A stretch of 64,000 nucleotides of DNA. It comes from Sodalis glossinidius str. 'morsitans' (lineage in GTDB: Bacteria > Pseudomonadota > Gammaproteobacteria > Enterobacterales > Enterobacteriaceae). Shown piece after piece: positions 36,842 to 46,213 of this stretch. How positions within the stretch are numbered: the stretch's first letter is position 1; every line of letters starts with the position of its first letter. Made by a program: the position numbers and the translations under genes. The stretch spans positions 1,550,001-1,614,000 of the forward strand of contig NC_007712.1 of NCBI RefSeq assembly GCF_000010085.1, read 5' to 3'. The notes below the pieces were generated by a model. The model worked only from the letters and a program-made list of their open reading frames with translations, was not told where the DNA came from and made no database searches.

Positions 36842-37840
36842 ATGAATAAGAAGGCATTTACCCTTACTGCTCTGGCAGCCGGCCTGATGTTTTCCATGGT
36901 TGCGCAGGCCGCGAACGTGTGTATCGGCGTCACGATTTATAAATATGACGACAATTTCATGTCGGTGGTACGCAAAGCCCTGGAAAAGGATTCTAAAGAC
37001 AGTTCCGGAGTGACGTTGCTAATGAATGACTCCCAGAACGATCAGTCTAAACAAAATGACCAAATTGACGTCCTCATCGCCAAAGGGGTCAAAGCGCTGG
37101 CGATCAACCTGATTGACCCTGCGGCTGCGCCCGTCGTGATCCAAAAAGCCCGCGGCAACGACATTCCCGTCATGTTCTACAACAAAGAACCGAGCCGCAA
37201 AGATCTAGATAGCTACGACAAAGCCTATTATGTTGGTACCGATTCCAAAGAATCCGGCATTATTCAAGGCGAGTTGATTGCAAAACATTGGAAAGCCCAT
37301 CCTGACTGGGATTTAAATAAAGATGGCGTGATTCAATATGTCATGCTGAAAGGGGAGCCGGGACATCCGGATGCCGAGGTGCGCACCAGCTACGTTATCA
37401 AGACGCTAAACGATCAGGAAAAATTAAAGACTCAGCAGTTGCAGCTTGATACCGCCATGTGGGACACCGCCCAGGCGAAAGACAAAGTAGACGCGTGGCT
37501 TTCCGGGCCTAACGCCAACAAGATTGAAGTGGTGATCGCCAATAATGACGCCATGGCTATGGGCGCGGTAGAAGCCCTCAAAGCCCATAATAAAACCAGC
37601 ATCCCGGTATTTGGGGTGGACGGGCTGCCGGAGGCCCTGGCACTGGTTAAATCGGGCGCGATGGCCGGTACCGTGCTTAACGACGCCGACAATCAGGCCA
37701 AAGCCACGTTTGATTTGGCTAAAAATCTGGCGGAAGGCAAAGGCGCCGCAGATGGTACACAATGGAAGATTGAGAATAAAGTCGTCCGTATTCCTTATGT
37801 TGGCATCGATAAAGACAACTTAGCGCAATTCAAAAAATAA
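36842..37840 (+). CDS. mglB: MglB, periplasmic galactose/glucose-binding protein
   Basis: A 332-residue binding protein, the same length as E. coli MglB, with a standard signal peptide (KKAFTLTALAAGLMFSMVAQ then AA). Mature landmarks are IGVTIYKYDDNFMSVVRKAL and the EF-hand-like calcium site (DLNKDGVIQYVMLKGEPGHP). Sugar-contact segments are AINLIDPAAAPVVIQKA, MFYNKEPSRKDLD, VIANNDAMAMGAVEAL and FGVDGLPEALALVKSG. It captures D-galactose or D-glucose for MglAC and in other bacteria docks to the Trg chemoreceptor. A GGAGAG ribosome-binding site precedes the ATG. The gene is intact. Confidence 0.95.
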   Translation: MNKKAFTLTALAAGLMFSMVAQAANVCIGVTIYKYDDNFMSVVRKALEKDSKDSSGVTLLMNDSQNDQSKQNDQIDVLIAKGVKALAINLIDPAAAPVVIQKARGNDIPVMFYNKEPSRKDLDSYDKAYYVGTDSKESGIIQGELIAKHWKAHPDWDLNKDGVIQYVMLKGEPGHPDAEVRTSYVIKTLNDQEKLKTQQLQLDTAMWDTAQAKDKVDAWLSGPNANKIEVVIANNDAMAMGAVEALKAHNKTSIPVFGVDGLPEALALVKSGAMAGTVLNDADNQAKATFDLAKNLAEGKGAADGTQWKIENKVVRIPYVGIDKDNLAQFKK

Positions 37841-37858
37841 AACCTAATAAACCTAATA

Positions 37859-37880
37859 CCCCTGCCGACCCCGGCGGGGG
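37859..37880 (+). terminator. Stem-loop between mglB and mglA
   Basis: CCCCTGCCG and CGGCGGGGG form a G+C-rich hairpin 18 bases after the mglB stop, with no T-run. Such structures after binding-protein genes usually stabilise upstream mRNA or partly attenuate, giving more MglB than MglA/C. Confidence 0.6.
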
Positions 37881-37914
37881 TATGAAACCTGTCTATTTCT
37901 GAGCTGGTGTAACT

Positions 37915-39435
37915 ATGGCCGACATTACGACCGAACAGCAGGGCGAATGGCTGCTGGAAATGAAAAATATCAGCAAATCATTTCCTGGCGTGAAAGCGTT
38001 GGATAACGTTAATCTCAATGTCCGTCCCCATTCCATTCACGCCTTGATGGGGGAGAACGGTGCGGGCAAATCCACGTTATTAAAATGCCTCTTCGGTATT
38101 TACAGTAAAGATGCGGGAAGCATCATTTTTCAGGGACAGGAAGTTAACTTCAAGAATTCCAAAGAAGCGCTGGAACAAGGGGTTTCCATGGTGCATCAGG
38201 AGCTTAACCTGGTGCTACAGCGTACCGTAATGGATAATATGTGGCTCGGCCGCTACCCCCGAAAAGGGATGTTTGTCGACCATAAAAAAATGTATCAGGA
38301 CACAAAGACGATTTTTGACGAACTGGATATTGATATCGATCCGCGGGATAAAGGCGCCACTCTTTCCGTGTCCCAGATGCAAATAATCGAGATAGCCAAG
38401 GCGTTTTCCTATGATGCCAAAATTGTCATCATGGACGAACCGACTTCGTCTCTCACCGAAAAAGAAGTCAACCATCTCTTTAGTATCATACGCAAACTGA
38501 AGGCGCGCGGCTGCGGCATCGTTTACATCTCCCATAAAATGGAAGAAATATTTCAGCTGTGCGACGAAATCACTATTTTGCGTGATGGACAATGGATTGC
38601 CACTCAGCCGGTAGAGGGGCTGAGTATGGACCAGATTATCGCCATGATGGTGGGCCGTTCGCTGAGTCAGCACTTTCCCGATCGTATTAGCGAGCCGGGG
38701 GAGGTGATGCTGGAGGTCCGCAACCTCACCTCGTTGCGCCAGCCCTCTATTCGCGACATCTCATTTGATTTGCATCAGGGTGAGATACTCGGGATCGCCG
38801 GTCTGGTCGGCGCGCGGCGTACCGATATCGTGGAAACTTTATTCGGTATCCGTGAAAAATCCGCCGGGACTATCCGTCTGCACGGCAAAAACATTAAAAA
38901 CAGCAGCGCCAACGAAGCCATCAGCCACGGTTTCGCGCTGGTGACCGAAGAGCGGCGCGCCACCGGGATTTATGCCTTCCTGGATGTCGGCTTTAATTCG
39001 CTGATTTCCAATATTCGCAGCTATAAGAACAAGATGGGCCTGCTCAATAATACCCGAATGAAGAGCGATATTCAGTGGGTCATCAACGCGATGCGGGTTA
39101 AAACGCCGGGACATAGCGCCCATATCGGATCGCTTTCGGGGGGCAATCAGCAAAAAGTTATCATCGGCCGCTGGCTGCTCACCCAGCCGGAAATATTGAT
39201 GCTGGACGAGCCCACTCGTGGTATCGACGTCGGCGCCAAGTTCGAGATTTATCAGCTGATGACCGAGCTGGCGAAGCGGGGTAAAGGCATTATCATCATC
39301 TCATCCGAGATGCCGGAACTTCTCGGCATTACCGATCGCATTCTGGTCATGAGCAACGGTCAAATGGTGGGGATGGTCAATACAAAAGAAACCTCACAGA
39401 ATGAAATTTTGCGTCTTGCTTCCCTGTATCTTTAA
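37915..39435 (+). CDS. mglA: MglA, galactose transporter ATPase (two ABC domains)
   Basis: A 506-residue double-ABC ATPase, the size of E. coli MglA. The first domain has Walker A MGENGAGKSTLLKCLFGIYS, signature LSVSQMQIIEIAKAFSYDA and Walker B KIVIMDEPTSSLTEKEV. The second has the degenerate P-loop of sugar importers (GIAGLVGARRTDIVETLFGI), signature LSGGNQQKVIIGRWLLTQPE and MLDEPTRGIDVGAKFEIYQL. It powers galactose uptake with MglB and MglC. It is intact, 74 bases after mglB, and 18 bases before mglC. Confidence 0.95.
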   Translation: MADITTEQQGEWLLEMKNISKSFPGVKALDNVNLNVRPHSIHALMGENGAGKSTLLKCLFGIYSKDAGSIIFQGQEVNFKNSKEALEQGVSMVHQELNLVLQRTVMDNMWLGRYPRKGMFVDHKKMYQDTKTIFDELDIDIDPRDKGATLSVSQMQIIEIAKAFSYDAKIVIMDEPTSSLTEKEVNHLFSIIRKLKARGCGIVYISHKMEEIFQLCDEITILRDGQWIATQPVEGLSMDQIIAMMVGRSLSQHFPDRISEPGEVMLEVRNLTSLRQPSIRDISFDLHQGEILGIAGLVGARRTDIVETLFGIREKSAGTIRLHGKNIKNSSANEAISHGFALVTEERRATGIYAFLDVGFNSLISNIRSYKNKMGLLNNTRMKSDIQWVINAMRVKTPGHSAHIGSLSGGNQQKVIIGRWLLTQPEILMLDEPTRGIDVGAKFEIYQLMTELAKRGKGIIIISSEMPELLGITDRILVMSNGQMVGMVNTKETSQNEILRLASLYL

Positions 39436-39453
39436 TTTTTTAAGGGTTTAACG

Positions 39454-40464
39454 ATGAATGCGTTGAAAAAGAAAAGCATGCTCACTTATCTGAAAGAGGG
39501 CGGAATTTATGTGGTATTGCTGGTATTATTGGCCATTATTATTTTTCAGGATCCAACGTTTTTGAGCCTAATGAACTTGAGCAATATCCTGACTCAATCC
39601 TCAGTGCGGATTATTATTGCCCTTGGGGTGGCGGGATTAATTATGACGCAGGGTACTGACCTGTCGGCGGGGCGGCAGGTGGGTCTGGCGGCTGTCGTGG
39701 CGGCGACGCTGCTACAATCCATGGATAACGTCAATAAAGTCTTCCCCGATATGTACAGCCTGCCCATTCCGCTGGTGATCTTGATTGTTTGCGCCATTGG
39801 CGCGGTAATCGGGCTGGTTAACGGTTTGGTGATTGCGTATCTAAACGTAACGCCGTTTATTACCACCTTGGGCACCATGATTATCGTCTATGGGATTAAT
39901 TCTCTTTATTACGATGTCGTAGGCGCCTCGCCGATTGCTGGTTTTGAGTCGAACTTCTCAAGCTTTGCGCAAGGATTCATTCGACTCGGCGATTTCAAAC
40001 TGTCGTACATTACCTTTTACGCGCTGATCGCCATTATCTTTGTCTGGGTGTTATGGACTAAAACACGTTTTGGTAAAAACATCTTCGCTATCGGCGGCAA
40101 CCCGGAGGCTGCAAAAATCTCCGGCGTCAATGTGCCGTTAAACCTGATTATGATTTATGCCTTGTCGGGCGTCTTCTACGCCTTTGGCGGTATGTTGGAA
40201 GCGGGGCGTATCGGTAGCGCCACCAACAACCTCGGATTCATGTATGAACTGGATGCCATTGCGGCCTGTGTCGTAGGGGGCGTTTCGTTTGCCGGTGGGG
40301 TCGGCACGGTGCTGGGTGTGGTTACTGGGGTCATCATCTTTACCGTCATCAACTACGGTCTGACCTATATCGGTGTTAACCCTTATTGGCAATATATTAT
40401 CAAAGGCGCCATCATTATATTCGCTGTTGCGCTTGATTCGCTGAAATACGCCAAGAAAAAATAA
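39454..40464 (+). CDS. mglC: MglC, galactose transporter permease
   Basis: A 336-residue membrane permease, equal to E. coli MglC. It reads KEGGIYVVLLVLLAIIIFQD, then the conserved GVAGLIMTQGTDLSAGRQVG helix, LVIAYLNVTPFITTLGTMII, the cytoplasmic coupling loop FAIGGNPEAAKISGVNV, and GGVSFAGGVGTVLGVVTGVI. It forms the transmembrane channel of MglABC. No lesion is visible; the operon ends here. Confidence 0.95.
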   Translation: MNALKKKSMLTYLKEGGIYVVLLVLLAIIIFQDPTFLSLMNLSNILTQSSVRIIIALGVAGLIMTQGTDLSAGRQVGLAAVVAATLLQSMDNVNKVFPDMYSLPIPLVILIVCAIGAVIGLVNGLVIAYLNVTPFITTLGTMIIVYGINSLYYDVVGASPIAGFESNFSSFAQGFIRLGDFKLSYITFYALIAIIFVWVLWTKTRFGKNIFAIGGNPEAAKISGVNVPLNLIMIYALSGVFYAFGGMLEAGRIGSATNNLGFMYELDAIAACVVGGVSFAGGVGTVLGVVTGVIIFTVINYGLTYIGVNPYWQYIIKGAIIIFAVALDSLKYAKKK

Positions 40465-40576
40465 TCCACGTCGCGCGCGGGCTGGTTCCGGCGGTGGTAG
40501 CCAGGCCCTTACTGCCTTATCGCGGCAGTGCCGCTCACCCTGGCTCGCGTCAAACTTGTTTTTCTGCCGCCGATGG

Positions 40577-41365
40577 TTACGGCCGGTTTGCCGCCGGCGC
40601 GTCTATGCCATGGGATTGGGCGGAACCCGGCAGCGCCGGTTTAATCTCGTGCGGCTGCTTTTGCTGGATTTCCAGCAGTTGTTCCGGCGAGACGGTAGGG
40701 TAACCTTGCGTCCCCTGCGGAACCTCGTGGCGCGCGGGTATAGGTATCAGCGGGCCGAGAAAACGCGGCTCCCGTTTCATAAGATACAGATCAGACAGCG
40801 CCCCCAGGCGAGCGCCAATTTCCCGTAACCGGACGGACAGCATGTTTTTCGGCGAAGGCACCGCATAGCATTGAGCCTGTATGCCCATGTTTAAGGCGAT
40901 AAACAGCGCGCGTTCACAGTGAAAACGCTGGGTAATGATGGTGAAGTCGTTGGTGTCAAAGACTTTGCGGGTACGGATGATGGAATCCAACGTCCGAAAG
41001 CCGGCAAAATCCAGCACGGTATCGGCGGCGGGCATGCCCTGCGCAATCAGGTCACGACGCATGGTTACCGGTTCATTATAGCTTTGCAGCGCGTTATCGC
41101 CGCTCAGCAGGAGGTAACTCACCTTACCGCTGTTATAAGCGTTAAGCGCGCCCTGGATGCGATAAAGGTAATACTGATTGATGACGCCGGTACGGTAATA
41201 TTTGGCGGTGCCCAGCACCACCCCCACCTGACGGTGCGGAAGGGCCGTCAGATCATCATAGATGAAGGGCGCGGTTTTCCAGCTGATCCAGCGGTCAAGG
41301 CTCACCGCCGTCAGTACGAGAACACCTGCAATAATTAACAGGGTAAAAATCAGGCGTTTCAACAT
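40577..41365 (-). CDS. sanA: SanA, DUF218 inner-membrane envelope barrier protein
   Basis: A 262-residue protein matching E. coli SanA (239) and extended by ~23 residues at the C-terminus (QPHEIKPALPGSAQSHGID and beyond). An N-terminal membrane anchor (LKRLIFTLLIIAGVLVLTAV) leads to the DUF218 domain: VGVVLGTAKYYRTGVINQYY, SYLLLSGDNALQSYNEPVTM, DFAGFRTLDSIIRTRKVFDT and IITQRFHCERALFIALNMGI. In E. coli it supports vancomycin resistance at high temperature and envelope integrity. ATG 41365 matches the family start; the ATG eight codons upstream is less likely. The C-terminal extension may be readthrough into former noncoding sequence after loss of the original stop. Confidence 0.9.
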   Translation of the reverse strand: MLKRLIFTLLIIAGVLVLTAVSLDRWISWKTAPFIYDDLTALPHRQVGVVLGTAKYYRTGVINQYYLYRIQGALNAYNSGKVSYLLLSGDNALQSYNEPVTMRRDLIAQGMPAADTVLDFAGFRTLDSIIRTRKVFDTNDFTIITQRFHCERALFIALNMGIQAQCYAVPSPKNMLSVRLREIGARLGALSDLYLMKREPRFLGPLIPIPARHEVPQGTQGYPTVSPEQLLEIQQKQPHEIKPALPGSAQSHGIDAPAANRP

Positions 41366-41481
41366 ACTATAGCCTTTGCCGGTTCCCACGAAAATGTCAT
41401 GGCTCCAAGGCTACTTTACCTGTCGGGCTGAAGCAAGGTGTGCGAGGGGCAAGTCAGGCCAATGCCGCAAATTTGCCCCTG

Positions 41482-41507
41482 AACCGGCCGGGTTTTCCCG
41501 GCCGGTT
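41482..41507. terminator. Perfect 11-bp hairpin between maeA and sanA
   Basis: AACCGGCCGGG (41482-41492), loop TTTT, then CCCGGCCGGTT (41497-41507). It sits ten bases after the maeA stop on the minus strand. There is no T-run, so it may act with Rho or as an RNA-stabilising stem. Confidence 0.6.
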
Positions 41508-41517
41508 GATGGAGGAT

Positions 41518-43224
41518 TTAAAAAGAGGTGCGGCGATAATCGCGGTACTGCGGCTGCCAGAAGTTATGCTCGATGGCCAGAGACAAGGTTTCCTCAGACG
41601 TGACCAGCGCCACCCCGTGAACCTGCGCCGCCTTGGCCACCGCCATGGCGATCACCCGCGACACCGACTGAATATCGTTAATGTCCGGCAGCAGCGCGCC
41701 GCCGTCGCCGTTGGCCAACGGCGAGCAATCCGCCAGCGCCCGACTGGCGGCGATCAGCATGGCGTCGGTTATTTGGCCGGCGCCCGAAGCCAATACGCCC
41801 AGACCGATACCGGGGAAAATATAGGCGTTATTGCACTGTGCAATCGGGTAAGTTTTGCCCTCAAACTGCACCGGCGCAAACGGACTGCCGGTCGCCACCA
41901 GGGCCGCGCCGTCGGTCCAGCGTAAAAGATCTTCCGGCGTAGCCTCCACGCGCGAGGTAGGATTGGACAGCGGCATCACGATGGGCCGCTCGCAGTGCTG
42001 ATGCATATCCCGGATAATCTCTTCGGTAAAAAGCCCCGGCTGGCCGGAGACACCGATCAACACCGTCGGTCTGGCGTTGCGCACCACATCCTGCAGCGAA
42101 ATGGTGTCACTGTCCAACTGCCAATCGCTGAGGCTATCGCTGGGTTGTACCAGACGACTTTGGAAATCCAGCAGGTTCGCCAGTTTGTCGGTCAGCAGAC
42201 CAAAGCGATCGACCATCAGGACGCGGCGGCGAGCCTCGTCCTCGCTGAGACCTTCGGTGCGCATTTCCGCAGTAATCTGTTCGGCGATACCGCAACCGGC
42301 GGAGCCGGCGCCCAGGAACACCACCTTTTGATCGCGTAAGCGTTTACCCGCGGCGCGGCTGGCGGCCAGCAGACAGCCCAGCGTCACGGCGGCGGTGCCT
42401 TGAATATCATCATTAAAGCAGCACAATTCGCTGCGATAGCGATTGAGCAGCGGGGTAGCGTTTTTCTGGGCGAAATCTTCAAATTGCAGCAGGACGTTCG
42501 GCCAACGGCGTTTCACCGCCTGAATAAACGCATCGACGAACTTATCGTACTGCTCTCCGGTGATGCGCGGATGGCGCCAGCCCATATACAGCGGGTCGTT
42601 AAGCAATTGCTGGTTATTAGTGCCAGCATCCAGCACCACAGGCAGAGTGTAGGCGGGGCTGATGCCGCCGCAGGCGGTATACAGCGACAGTTTACCGATG
42701 GGAATGCCCATGCCGCCAATCCCCTGATCGCCCAGGCCCAAAATGCGCTCGCCGTCGGTAACCACAATCACTTTGACATTCTGCTTGGTGGCGTTTTGCA
42801 GCATATCCTCAATTTTGTCACAGTTATTATAAGAAATAAATACGCCGCGCGCGCGGCGATAAATGTCGGAAAACCGCTCGCAGGCGTCGCCGACGGTCGG
42901 AGTATAGATAATTGGCAACATTTCAGCCAAATGAGCCGCGAGTAAGCGATAAAACAGCGTTTCGTTGGTATCCTGGATATTTCGCAGATAAATATGGCGG
43001 TCGATGTTAGTGCGAAAATCCTGGTACTGCCGCCAGGCTCGCTCGGCCTGCTCTTCAATGGTTTCCACCGTATCCGGCAGCAAACCCTGCAAATTGAAAT
43101 TGTCACGCTCTTCCAGGGAGAAAGCGCTGCCTTTATTCAGCAGGGGAAATTCCAGCAGAATAGGGCCGGCATGGGGTATATACAGGGGGCGTTTGCTTTC
43201 GTATTCCAGTTCCATTTTCTTCAC
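41518..43224 (-). CDS. maeA: MaeA (SfcA), NAD-dependent malic enzyme
   Basis: A 568-residue malic enzyme (E. coli MaeA 565), oxidatively decarboxylating malate to pyruvate with NAD. Landmarks are LYIPHAGPILLEFPLLNKGS, RNIQDTNETLFYRLLAAHLA, IYTPTVGDACERFSDIYRRA, RILGLGDQGIGGMGIPIGKL, the metal-binding LLQFEDFAQKNATPLLNRYR, CFNDDIQGTAAVTLGC, and the Rossmann VVFLGAGSAGCGIAEQI. The end DYRRTSF matches the family. The first and third codons are both ATG; either start is possible. It appears intact. In E. coli maeA maps elsewhere, so its place between sanA and cdd is a difference in gene order. Confidence 0.95.
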   Translation of the reverse strand: MKKMELEYESKRPLYIPHAGPILLEFPLLNKGSAFSLEERDNFNLQGLLPDTVETIEEQAERAWRQYQDFRTNIDRHIYLRNIQDTNETLFYRLLAAHLAEMLPIIYTPTVGDACERFSDIYRRARGVFISYNNCDKIEDMLQNATKQNVKVIVVTDGERILGLGDQGIGGMGIPIGKLSLYTACGGISPAYTLPVVLDAGTNNQQLLNDPLYMGWRHPRITGEQYDKFVDAFIQAVKRRWPNVLLQFEDFAQKNATPLLNRYRSELCCFNDDIQGTAAVTLGCLLAASRAAGKRLRDQKVVFLGAGSAGCGIAEQITAEMRTEGLSEDEARRRVLMVDRFGLLTDKLANLLDFQSRLVQPSDSLSDWQLDSDTISLQDVVRNARPTVLIGVSGQPGLFTEEIIRDMHQHCERPIVMPLSNPTSRVEATPEDLLRWTDGAALVATGSPFAPVQFEGKTYPIAQCNNAYIFPGIGLGVLASGAGQITDAMLIAASRALADCSPLANGDGGALLPDINDIQSVSRVIAMAVAKAAQVHGVALVTSEETLSLAIEHNFWQPQYRDYRRTSF

Positions 43225-43360
43225 TCATCGTTACTGATAATGTTGGCTGTAGAAACAGCATAAAAGATCACGGCAGTGATTGTCCGGCCGGAGTTGTAAT
43301 ATATTTTTTTACTGCGCTCCGCTAAATACGCCCGTTACCGGACTGTCGACGCGTCGGGGG

Positions 43361-44290
43361 TCACAGAGAAAGACTGAGATGGTGTACCTCATGGCAGCCC
43401 AGCGCGGCAAGGGTTGCGTTCGTTGCAGGCCACTGCGTTATCGGTGCATTTTGCCGCTCCGCCAATACTGCTCGTCTAATCTGTCGGTCATCGGCGCCAG
43501 CGGCGTTCATCAGAATGAGCGCTGTTTGCAGCGGCGGCAGGCTGGGATTGAACGCGGCGTTTTCCGCATAGCGTCCCGCGTAGACGCAGCCATCCTGCGT
43601 CTGCAGCGCGACGCCGCTGTGGCTTTGACTGTAGGGCGCATGGCTCCGGCTGGCCGCATCCAGCGCTGTGCTAACCAAAGGATCATTGTCGTCGGGGGAG
43701 GGCGCGGATAGATCATGGTCCAGCCATGCCGCGGCGGCGAAAGCGTGGTCAATTTCATCCAGCAACAGGCTTTGAATAGCGAGATCGCGCGGTCCGAACG
43801 CATCGGGAAGATAGCTGGCGAGCGTTGCGGCGGAACGCTCGGGCAGGCAGATAATCAAATCGGTGCCGCTGTTCAATTCATTCATAAACTGCCGGCAATG
43901 GCCGCAGGGGGTATAGTTAACCGTTAGCGCCCGCAGTCGTTTTTCACCACGCAGCCAGGCGTGGGCAATCGCGCTTTGTTCCGCATGCACCGTTTGCTGC
44001 AGCGGCGCGGCGAGGAATTCCATATTGGCGCCGAAATAGAGATTGCCGCTGATGCCGCACGCGATAGCGCCGACGTTAAAATGGGAGAGCGGTGTGACGG
44101 CATAGGCGGCGGCGAGCGGCAGCAGCGTGAAGCATAACGCGTCTTCGTCCAGGCCGCCGGCCTGCATGAGTTCCTTAACCTGAGGAGCGCTCAGCCAGCC
44201 GGCGAAGGCGTGATGATCGAGCAGCGGCGCCAGGGCAGTGTGTAACGCAGGGCTAACCGCGGCCAGTGCCGGTGCAAAACGAGCAATCAT
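43361..44290 (-). CDS. cdd: Cdd, cytidine deaminase
   Basis: A 309-residue long-form cytidine deaminase (E. coli 294), converting cytidine or deoxycytidine to the uridine forms. The N-terminal catalytic domain holds SHFNVGAIACGISGNLYFGA, then NMEFLAAPLQQTVHAEQSAI with the zinc His and catalytic Glu, and NYTPCGHCRQFMNELNSG with the two zinc Cys. The pseudo-catalytic C-terminal domain follows (SHAPYSQSHSGVALQTQDGC, VYAGRYAENAAFNPSLPPLQ). ATG 44290 is the first in frame. The gene appears intact and together with udk and dcd gives pyrimidine salvage. Confidence 0.93.
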   Translation of the reverse strand: MIARFAPALAAVSPALHTALAPLLDHHAFAGWLSAPQVKELMQAGGLDEDALCFTLLPLAAAYAVTPLSHFNVGAIACGISGNLYFGANMEFLAAPLQQTVHAEQSAIAHAWLRGEKRLRALTVNYTPCGHCRQFMNELNSGTDLIICLPERSAATLASYLPDAFGPRDLAIQSLLLDEIDHAFAAAAWLDHDLSAPSPDDNDPLVSTALDAASRSHAPYSQSHSGVALQTQDGCVYAGRYAENAAFNPSLPPLQTALILMNAAGADDRQIRRAVLAERQNAPITQWPATNATLAALGCHEVHHLSLSL

Positions 44291-44373
44291 AAGGGGTCTC
44301 TGTACATTGGGCAGGCAATCATTGTAAACAGGGATAACGTAATTAACTACGATCTATATCTTATCGTTAACAA

Positions 44374-45050
44374 TTAACTGAGTAATTTGAGCAATAAGGG
44401 AAACAAAAAGAGCGAAATAAGGGAAGTAATAATGCCGCAGATGACCAGCGCCAGCGAACTGAACGCCCCCTCTTGAAAATCCACCTCAGCGCAGCGGGCG
44501 GTGCCCATCGCCAGACCGCGCGCCGCCCGGGTGGATATTTGCAGCAGCGTGAACAGACTATGGCTAAACACCGCGCCCAAAATGCCGACGAAGATGGTAC
44601 GCACACCGCCGTCACGGCGGGAATGCCGCCGATGGATTGTGAAACCGCCATGGCAATGGGGGTGGTCACCGATTTCGGCATTACCGAAGCGGCCATCTTC
44701 GGCGAAACGCCCAGCCACAGCGCAATAGCGGCGCTGCTCACCATGGCGGTAAGACTTCCGGCAAAGCAAACACTGATGATGGATTTCCAGCGTGCGCGAA
44801 TCTGATGCAGCTGTTCATACAACGGATACGCCAGCGCCACTATCGCCGGCTGGAGCAAATCATTTAGTATCTTACTGCTGGCGAAATAGCGCTCATAGGG
44901 TATACCGGTTACCAGCAGCAGCGCGATAATCACCACCATGGAAACCAGCAACGGATTTAATAGCGGCATGCGTGCCCAACCGGCAAGGCGGCGGGAGGCA
45001 AAGAAGACGCCGAGCGTTAGCGGCAGTAACTAGATAAGCGAGGGCAACAT
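44374..45050 (-). pseudogene. yohK: YohK (CidB/LrgB family) membrane protein, broken
   Basis: ATG 45050 gives MLPSLI then TAG (45030-45032, Trp in E. coli), followed in frame by LLPLTLGVFFASRRLAGWAR. MPLLNPLLVSMVVIIALLLV, ILNDLLQPAIVALAYPLYEQ and LHQIRARWKSIISVCFAGSL follow, with PKSVTTPIAMAVSQSIGGIP. A frameshift after AVCV moves the match to FVGILGAVFSHSLFTLLQIS. There TRAARGLAMGTARCAEVDFQ lacks seven residues (SHALGTA in E. coli) between two GTA stretches. The end SSLALVICGIITSLISLFLF reaches 44374. The LrgB/CidB family is linked to murein hydrolase control or pyruvate/glycolate transport. The start overlaps the end of yohJ. Confidence 0.87.
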
Positions 45051-45461
45051 TATCGGTCTCCGGCGTCCTGTGGCTGGCCGGTGATTGGCCGCTCACGATG
45101 CACATAATGGGAACTGAGTCCCACCACGACCATCACCATGATGGTACTGACGGCGCAGGAGAACACGATAGGCCCCAACTGGTCGGCCAGTTGCTGATAA
45201 TAATTCATTATGCCAACGCCGATGGGAACGAATAACAGCGCCATATAGCGGATTAACACATAACAGCCAGGTTTAAGCCATAACGGCGGTACCAGCTGAA
45301 AAGAGAGCAACACAAAAAGCAGCAGCATACCGATGATACTGCCGGGGATAGCGAAGGGCAGCGGAGCAGAAAAAAGATGCCGGCGTATAAACAGAGGTAG
45401 ATAAGTATAAACGCCCAGACCAAGGCCCAGGCATCAGTCAAAATCTTGGCATATTAGCCAT
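45050..45461 (-). pseudogene. yohJ: YohJ (CidA/LrgA family) membrane protein, two small frameshifts
   Basis: Reading from ATG 45461, the frame closes quickly (MANMPRF then TGA). One base off, KILTDAWALVWAFILIYLCL YAGIFF matches E. coli YohJ. A second shift occurs in a T-run near 45375-45380 (six T where seven restore the frame), after which SAPLPFAIPGSIIGMLLLFV, LKPGCYVLIRYMALLFVPIG and VGIMNYYQQLADQLG run to TAA at 45050-45052. The protein is the LrgA-like partner of YohK. Both lesions are in or near short homopolymers. Confidence 0.83.
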
Positions 45462-45619
45462 CCTAATGATTATGCATTTATCATACAATTAAATAATGTA
45501 TTGTGCCAGCCCTCACGGACCGGCAATGGCTGCCTTTCGCATCGCGACGCTTAACGCTGCCTGATGACGCCTAACGCCGCCTGGGGCAAAAAACGGGCCG
45601 TTAACCGGTGGCTGTTCAC

Positions 45620-46213
45620 TCAGCGATATGGCACGAAATGCCAATCTCTGCACGCGCGTTGACTGGCGGCATAATCGCGTATGATAAGCATCAGCCAGTC
45701 CGCGCTATTCATCATGATCGCGCTTTTCAGCTCGGCATGCAAGTTGATAAAATCGTTCACATCCTCCTCCTTGGGCAGCGTCAGCCGATGTTTTTCGGCG
45801 TACTGTGTTAATGAGGTCATCAGGCCGTTGCTGTAGTGCACCTGAAGCCGGGTAAGCACCTCTTTCGGGTTAGTTGAGCAGATTTTCGGCACTTGCGCCC
45901 ACACATCGTGCTGTAAGCTAATAAATCGGTTAACCGGGGACGAGAGCAGAATAATTTGCTTTAACAATTCATTTTTCGCCAAATCCCTTCGATTTTTCGC
46001 ATCGGCACAATCGTGACAACTCAAAAGTTTGACCAGCGAATCCGTGATGACCACGAAACCTTTAACGTAAGCATCTTGCGCCGCATAGAATAGCGGTGTT
46101 TTTTTTAACATCGTCGGCGATAACGGTGAGGAGACCGCCGTGCGATTGCCGTCGTCGGTGCCCACCATGGCAATATTGGTATAGTTCAAACGCGCTGTGT
46201 TATCAATGAAGTC
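45620..46213 (-). CDS. Unrecognised protein, 5' end removed by an IS256-family element
   Basis: An open frame of ~197 codons that begins at the outer edge of the IS left end (46213) and reads SDFIDNTARLNYTNIAMVGT through to HFVPYR at 45620. The first internal ATG is in IAMVGTDDG. I do not recognise the family. One stretch, KKTPLFYAAQDAYVKGFVVI, is suggestive of a single ankyrin-type repeat. The rest is polar and probably helical, with a Cys pair (SCHDCADAKNRRD) and no signal peptide or membrane segment. The frame runs on into the IS, so the original N-terminus was cut off. It lies in an accessory spot where E. coli has other genes. A secreted effector is one possibility but nothing here proves it. 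Confidence 0.5.
   Translation of the reverse strand, partial: DFIDNTARLNYTNIAMVGTDDGNRTAVSSPLSPTMLKKTPLFYAAQDAYVKGFVVITDSLVKLLSCHDCADAKNRRDLAKNELLKQIILLSSPVNRFISLQHDVWAQVPKICSTNPKEVLTRLQVHYSNGLMTSLTQYAEKHRLTLPKEEDVNDFINLHAELKSAIMMNSADWLMLIIRDYAASQRACRDWHFVPYR

Noticed and set aside
45620..46213. Calling the unknown gene a type III secretion effector
   Set aside because: Only one weak ankyrin-like stretch supports it; no secretion signal can be judged because the N-terminus is missing.
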